NCBI RefSeq assembly: GCF_022606465.1
Contig: NZ_JALBUF010000014.1
Location: forward strand, 1-48,990
Length of the DNA: 48,990 nt
Source of the DNA: Sulfoacidibacillus ferrooxidans
GTDB lineage: Bacteria; Bacillota; Bacilli; Alicyclobacillales; SLC66
Direction of reading: 5' to 3'
In this document: positions 44,664-48,990 of the stretch, piece by piece
How the letters are laid out: the number at the start of each line of letters is the position of its first letter
Position numbering within the stretch: position 1 is the stretch's first letter
Translations under genes and position numbers: made by a program
Notes under the pieces: model-generated
The model's database searches: none
What the model was told of the DNA's origin: nothing
What the model saw: only the letters and a program-made list of their open reading frames with translations

Positions 44664-46955
44664 TTATAAATTTGGATTTTGATGCTTAGCTTTTAATCGA
44701 ATCCATCGCCTTTCGACTTCATCTGAAAATAGTTGTAATTGATCGCTATTTTCGGGTTTTAATAAGTGTTTTGTTTTCCCCATGGTTTTTAACCATTCAC
44801 TTACTGGGACGTATTTATTTTTTTCTTCTGGATTATACGTGATGGTAGTGATTCCGTGCTCTACTTCATAGAGAGGAAAAAAACAACTATCGACGGCTAG
44901 ACCAACAATCTCACGTCCTGCTTCCTCTGCAGATTTCCAGTTAAGTGGGCAAGCAATTAAAATTTTGCCATAGGCCATGCCTTCATGTTGGGCATACCAT
45001 TGTGCTTTTGCTGCCTTTTTAATTAAGTCTTGTGCATACGTTTCAACACCAGTGAAGACGTAGGGGATATTGGTTGCTGCCATAATTTGAGCCGTATCCT
45101 TGTGTTGAAATGTTTTCCCCTGTTCAAAAGAACCAACATTAGAAGTTGATGTCATATGACCTAAAGGTGTAGAGTAAGACAACTGCGAGCCTGTATTCAT
45201 ATAGCCTTCATTATCATATTCAAGAATGATCATTTTGTGGTTGCGTAATGCCGTTCCTATAGCAGATCCCATGCCAATATCCATACCTCCATCACCAGTA
45301 ATCATGATAAAAGTCACATCGTCACTATATTCAATTTCTCCACGACGTTTCCGTTCATCAAACATCTCCACCAATCCCGATAGAGTCGCTGCGCCATTTT
45401 GGAATAAATTATGGATGTAGGTGACTCTGTGTGAAGAAAATGGATACCCTGTTGTGGTTACCATGGCACACCCTGTTTGATACAAAACAATGACATCACC
45501 TTCAATACCTTTGAGGAAAGTATTGAGTCCAGGGAAAATGCCACATCCAGGACAAGCACCGTGTCCCGGCGCGATACGTTGAGCTTTTGCAGTTAATGCT
45601 CTCTGTGAAGGTACCTTAACTTGCAATTGATCACTAGTTGGATCTTGTATCACTTGAATAAATCCTGTTTTTTGTTCTTTTTTTAATGGTTTTGTTCGTT
45701 CACTTGGTGCCAATGTAGGATCCCCAGCAGTTACACCATAGTAATCAAAATAGGGAACTTCCTTCCCAGACAACACCGTTAAACACAGCTCAAAAAAACG
45801 ATCTGCATCCTCTGGATAAAAATCTCGTCCACCAAGACCATAGATTCTTGTCAGAACAGTCGCTGTGGAGTGCACCTCTTGCAAAGCTGCTTTGATTTCA
45901 TGACTGATAACGCCTCCATGACCGCCCAGTGAATCGGCACGCTCAGCAACTAATATGACCTTAGCGAAGCGAAGCGCGTTTTGAATCGCTTCTTTAGGGA
46001 ACGGCCGGATCAGTATTGGTGCGAGTACACCCGCTTTAATTCCCTTTGCCCTCAAATGGTCAACTGAATCCTTAGCTGTATCTGAAGCAGAATTGAGTAG
46101 CACAACAACAACTTCTGCATGATCCATGTGATATTGATGCAAGCATTCATAGGAGCGACCGGTTATATTCTTGAATGCCTCCGCAATTTCCAAATAGGCA
46201 TCTTGTGCACGATACATAGCTTCTGATTGCATGAATCGAGTATTGATTAGATCAGGATCATTCATATACGGTCCTATGGTCACTACATGTTCAAGATCAA
46301 GTGCATCAATTGCTGGTTTTGGCATTTCCCCAACAAATTGTTGTACATCTTTTTGTTCAGTAAAATATTGCACCCTTCTTTTTTGGTGTGAAGTAAAAAA
46401 ACCATCCGATGCAACAATGACAGGAAGACGAACATCCTTATGTTCAGCAAGTCGCAGTGCAATAAGGTTTAAATCATAAACGGCTTGTGGATCTTTTGCT
46501 AATAAGATAGGCCAACCTGTATGGAGAGCATAATAAAGATCAGAGTGGTCCCCACGAATATCGAGCGGACCAGAAACAGCACGAGTGACTAGATTAAGTA
46601 CCATGGGGAATCGAGTGCCTGATTGGACAGGAAGTTCTTCTAACATATAAAGGAAGCCTTGTGCCGATGTTGCATTAAATACACGTCCACCAGCCGCAGC
46701 TGCACCATAGCAGATACCAGCTGATCCGTGTTCACCATCAGCAGGAATCATGACGATGTGATGTTCTCCATTAGCCTTCATTTCATCTAAATATTCCGCA
46801 ATTTCTGTAGACGGTGTAATCGGGAAATAACCCATCATATGATAATCAATTTGCGCAGCAGCTTTTGCAGCCATTTCATTCCCGGAACGGAAGTCCGTCG
46901 TTTGTAAGAAAGGAAGTGCAGTTGAGATCACTTGCTGTTCTAATGCCATGCTCAT
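44664..46955 (-). CDS. 2-oxoacid:ferredoxin oxidoreductase, fused alpha-beta subunits
   Basis: A 763-aa protein joining the alpha (pyrimidine and transketolase-like, residues 1-400) and beta (TPP-binding, about 465-763) subunits of pyruvate/2-oxoacid:ferredoxin oxidoreductase. In the alpha part, YFPITPSTEIAEYLDE and NLVTRAVSGPLDIRGDHSD are typical. The beta part has GHGACPGCGIFPGLN, QTGCAM, and ITGDGGMDIG, the TPP/Mg motif. It oxidises a 2-oxoacid with CoA to acyl-CoA, CO2 and reduced ferredoxin. ATG 46955 has AAAGGAG 4-5 bases upstream; ATG 46949 is equally possible. The gamma-delta partner lies 23 bases upstream. Confidence 0.9.
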   Translation of the reverse strand: MSMALEQQVISTALPFLQTTDFRSGNEMAAKAAAQIDYHMMGYFPITPSTEIAEYLDEMKANGEHHIVMIPADGEHGSAGICYGAAAAGGRVFNATSAQGFLYMLEELPVQSGTRFPMVLNLVTRAVSGPLDIRGDHSDLYYALHTGWPILLAKDPQAVYDLNLIALRLAEHKDVRLPVIVASDGFFTSHQKRRVQYFTEQKDVQQFVGEMPKPAIDALDLEHVVTIGPYMNDPDLINTRFMQSEAMYRAQDAYLEIAEAFKNITGRSYECLHQYHMDHAEVVVVLLNSASDTAKDSVDHLRAKGIKAGVLAPILIRPFPKEAIQNALRFAKVILVAERADSLGGHGGVISHEIKAALQEVHSTATVLTRIYGLGGRDFYPEDADRFFELCLTVLSGKEVPYFDYYGVTAGDPTLAPSERTKPLKKEQKTGFIQVIQDPTSDQLQVKVPSQRALTAKAQRIAPGHGACPGCGIFPGLNTFLKGIEGDVIVLYQTGCAMVTTTGYPFSSHRVTYIHNLFQNGAATLSGLVEMFDERKRRGEIEYSDDVTFIMITGDGGMDIGMGSAIGTALRNHKMIILEYDNEGYMNTGSQLSYSTPLGHMTSTSNVGSFEQGKTFQHKDTAQIMAATNIPYVFTGVETYAQDLIKKAAKAQWYAQHEGMAYGKILIACPLNWKSAEEAGREIVGLAVDSCFFPLYEVEHGITTITYNPEEKNKYVPVSEWLKTMGKTKHLLKPENSDQLQLFSDEVERRWIRLKAKHQNPNL

Positions 46956-46978
46956 ACAGCTCCTTTTTGTACATATTT

Positions 46979-47977
46979 TTATGAGTTGACTGAACGCATC
47001 ACTCGATGCTCATCTGCAAATCCATCCGTTTCGCGAATCGTACGTAATGCCTCTGTAGGGCAAGCATGAATGCATCGCAAACAACCCTTGCAATATTGAT
47101 AATCAATGCCCAACAAATGTTGAAATGACCGGCCATGATGATCTTGTATAGTCGTCCACACGAAGCACATGTCAGGACAGGTCAGATCACAAGCAGCACA
47201 ATGAATGCAAGCATCGGATAGAAATTCTGGGATATATCCTGAGCGAGATGCACTCAGATCACGTAGAGTCGAGTTGCCTGGATTAATGATGGCTCCCCCT
47301 AACGGCTGAGTTGCATATCCAAGAATGGATGATGAACGACTAAATGTGGCCTGTATTTCTTCATGATTGGATTCGAATATTTGGACATGACATTCATTCA
47401 TACCACGATGAAAGGTTTGTATATTGGCAAAAACTAAAGCGGCGTATTTTTTAGAGAATGTATCCGTTATCACTTGTATGACTGCTTGTTCATCAAGAAA
47501 AGGAACAGCATGGCAAATAGCACCAAGCATGGCTGTATTAACGCGTGATTTTTCTTCTACTGCAATTTTAAGGGCATTGACACAAACAATTGTGCCTGAT
47601 TGTAGTCCAATCATTTTTCTGATTTCATCCGGTTTCTTTTCGGTGTTCACAATGAGTGTTCCATCTTTCGTTAAACCAGCCATGCATTTTTCTGTGCGCA
47701 AAAGAGATTCATGAAACACAACAATTAATTGAGGTTTTTCAATTGGCGATGAAGACCGAATCTCCAATTCCGAATCCGAAAAACGAATACATGTTGTTAC
47801 GGGCGTTCCTTTTTTTTCGGATCCATAGGATGAAAAATTAGATCCATTATATCCTTGATATAAAACACCTGCTTCAGCCAACATTTTCCCAGCAAGATTT
47901 GCACCTAAACCTCCGATGGATTCCATGCGAATTTCGTAGAATCCTTCCATATTTACATACATGGATAAATGGGTCAT
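46979..47977 (-). CDS. 2-oxoacid:ferredoxin oxidoreductase, fused gamma-delta subunits
   Basis: A 332-aa protein: gamma domain (residues 1-200; SIGGLGANLAGKMLAEAG, GSNFSSYGSEKKGTP) fused to a 2[4Fe-4S] ferredoxin-like delta domain with CIHCAACDLTCP and CKGCLRCIHACP, giving all eight cluster cysteines. The delta part passes electrons from TPP to external ferredoxin. ATG 47977 follows GGAGG by about 10 bases. First gene of the operon with the alpha-beta fusion; together they make a two-polypeptide enzyme. Physiologically this fits anaerobic or micro-aerobic metabolism, or CO2-fixing or acetyl-CoA routes. Confidence 0.9.
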   Translation of the reverse strand: MTHLSMYVNMEGFYEIRMESIGGLGANLAGKMLAEAGVLYQGYNGSNFSSYGSEKKGTPVTTCIRFSDSELEIRSSSPIEKPQLIVVFHESLLRTEKCMAGLTKDGTLIVNTEKKPDEIRKMIGLQSGTIVCVNALKIAVEEKSRVNTAMLGAICHAVPFLDEQAVIQVITDTFSKKYAALVFANIQTFHRGMNECHVQIFESNHEEIQATFSRSSSILGYATQPLGGAIINPGNSTLRDLSASRSGYIPEFLSDACIHCAACDLTCPDMCFVWTTIQDHHGRSFQHLLGIDYQYCKGCLRCIHACPTEALRTIRETDGFADEHRVMRSVNS

Positions 47978-48865
47978 CTATCCTACTACCTCCTTCATCC
48001 CTCTATACCTATTGTGACAGAACGGGAGGAGATTGGCATACTCCATTTGAGTGGTATTGATTAGTATAAAATCATCAGCAAAAAATAGTCCTAAAGTGAG
48101 TTGTAAGTACATTGGATCTATGTATATCGGCATTATGTAATCAAATTCAGGTTCTCTTGGATGGTTCCTCATGTGAATTATTTGATTCATATGGCCATGG
48201 AGTTGAATCAGTGATAGAAGTGGAATGAAGTGGATAAAGTAATCACAACAAACGTGGCTGTTTTTATGTGCTCACAAAAACAGCAGGTATAGTCAACCTT
48301 CAATGATGCGTGGGTTAAACACACTTTTCAGTTTTCGTGTCTCTTGGATTCGAATATCAAGGCAGAAACGAGTATACTGACCTGCCTACATCATCTTGTC
48401 GTACGCGACCTGCAGATCGTACATCGCTTCGTCCTTATGGGTCAGGTGATCAAAGACGAATGGATCATAGAAGTCTTTATGACTAGAGGTCGTGTAAAGT
48501 ATGCGTTTGTCTCGATAGATCCAACGTAGAAATAGCTCGTTGGCTAATGGGCATGGGAACAAGGCTGCAGCGGCTGAACGAAGAGATCCATCACCGTGAT
48601 CGCATGATTTGTATGTATTGGAATCGAGATTCCGTACCCAGACTCATGGGCGCATTGTTGATGGAGATGGACAAGAACTAGCAGATGGGACATATATACC
48701 CTGAATATGGATGAGTATTTCGCGTGGCGTGATGAGCAAAAAACATACATAAAAAACATCGAATTATAACTAATCAGTTGACATAACTCGATCTCTACCG
48801 TGGGGCGAGTTCTCACCACATGTAAGACTTACTCCTGAGGATCGTCTTGTTTTGCAAGATGATTG
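47978..48865. other. Unassigned right-hand region with coding-like relics
   Basis: A minus-strand frame of 70 codons (48190-47978) just precedes the oxidoreductase operon but has no recognised family. A minus-strand stretch at 48386-48560 reads NELFLRWIYRDKRILYTT...HKDFYDPFVFDHLTHKDEAMYDLQVAYDKMM-stop and looks like the tail of a lost gene. An inverted repeat (ctgttttt / aaaaacag) lies near 48260-48285. No intact gene is supported. Confidence 0.3.
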
Positions 48866-48867
48866 GT

Positions 48868-48990
48868 ATTAAGTCAATATGGTGGACACACCGAACAAAG
48901 AATATCAAAACAGTCTGACGGATTGCACCTTGGATTTAGCTTGCCTTTTTGTTCGCTTTTTTGAAATACATTGATTGGAATTGTACAGGG
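48868..48990 (-). mobile_element. End of an IS3-family element (same as near 21.2 kb), cut by the window edge
   Basis: The reverse complement of this segment matches 21185-21305 over about 120 bases with few differences, including CAATCAATGTATTTC and the GTGTCCACC.TATTGACT end. The transposase gene would lie to the right, outside the window. Confidence 0.75.

Noticed and set aside
48386-48680. Opposite-strand coding-like frames at 48386-48560 (minus) and 48549-48680 (plus)
   Set aside because: They overlap, lack good ribosome sites and family matches; at most one is a relic, so no gene is called.
1-48990. CRISPR array, rRNA, tRNA, riboswitch or T-box
   Set aside because: No regularly spaced repeats, rRNA-like segments, tRNA cloverleaf or T-box core sequence were recognised by reading; a covariance-model scan would be needed to exclude small RNAs.

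Overview
The window looks like chromosome from an endospore-forming member of the Bacillota (Firmicutes). It carries a complete GerA-type germinant receptor operon, DUF2642-like small proteins of the kind found in spore formers, strong Shine-Dalgarno sites with ATG, GTG and TTG starts, and a CheX/CheA/HemAT chemosensory set. An Alicyclobacillaceae-like acidophile is a guess from overall flavour, not something the sequence proves. No rRNA, tRNA or CRISPR array was recognised. Decay is conspicuous: at least a dozen genes are broken by frameshifts, nonsense codons or insertion sequences.

Layout. (1) 20-4660: first copy of a duplicated recJ locus, with a truncated ThiF-like gene, an inserted cysteine-synthase-like gene, recJ, a 115-aa gene of unknown function and transposase debris. 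(2) 5125-6584: an IS3-family element with recognisable inverted repeats, which cuts off an acetyltransferase gene. (3) 7075-12017: a surface-glycan cluster with a long-form glucose-1-phosphate thymidylyltransferase, four family-2 glycosyltransferases and two small beta-barrel (DUF2642-like) proteins, one with a coiled coil. (4) 12096-16734: a haem-oxygenase-like diiron protein and the gerA-gerC-gerB receptor operon. (5) 17171-21300: a YdjM-like membrane hydrolase, then a decayed quinone or aromatic stress cluster (HxlR regulator, esterase, DoxX, all broken) in which only a DODA-type dioxygenase survives, followed by IS3 fragments. (6) 21729-23942: a membrane GGDEF-PAS-EAL protein. (7) 24016-34817: IS110 debris, then a chemosensory region with two transmembrane chemoreceptors, CheX, CheY, CheA, a HemAT globin sensor, CheW and a soluble receptor. 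(8) 35209-35991: a short-chain dehydrogenase. (9) 36545-41330: second copy of the recJ locus, still holding an Rpn-type nuclease gene and an ASCH/DUF3850 gene missing from copy 1. (10) 41443-44179: a PIG-L deacetylase, a broken ArsR regulator and a broken DDE transposase. (11) 44664-47977: a two-gene 2-oxoacid:ferredoxin oxidoreductase (alpha-beta and gamma-delta fusions). (12) The right edge holds the end of the same IS3 element whose fragment lies near 21.2 kb.

How the parts work together. The glycan genes, small DUF2642-like proteins, diiron protein and germination receptor could all concern the spore surface and germination, but only the GerA assignment is firm. The chemosensory genes form a compact pathway (receptors, CheW, CheA, CheY, CheX phosphatase) in which HemAT would sense oxygen; no CheR, CheB, CheC or CheD is in view. 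The most unusual feature is the duplicated RecJ locus: two full-length RecJ-like proteins about 96% identical, each followed by a nearly invariant 115-aa gene of unknown function.
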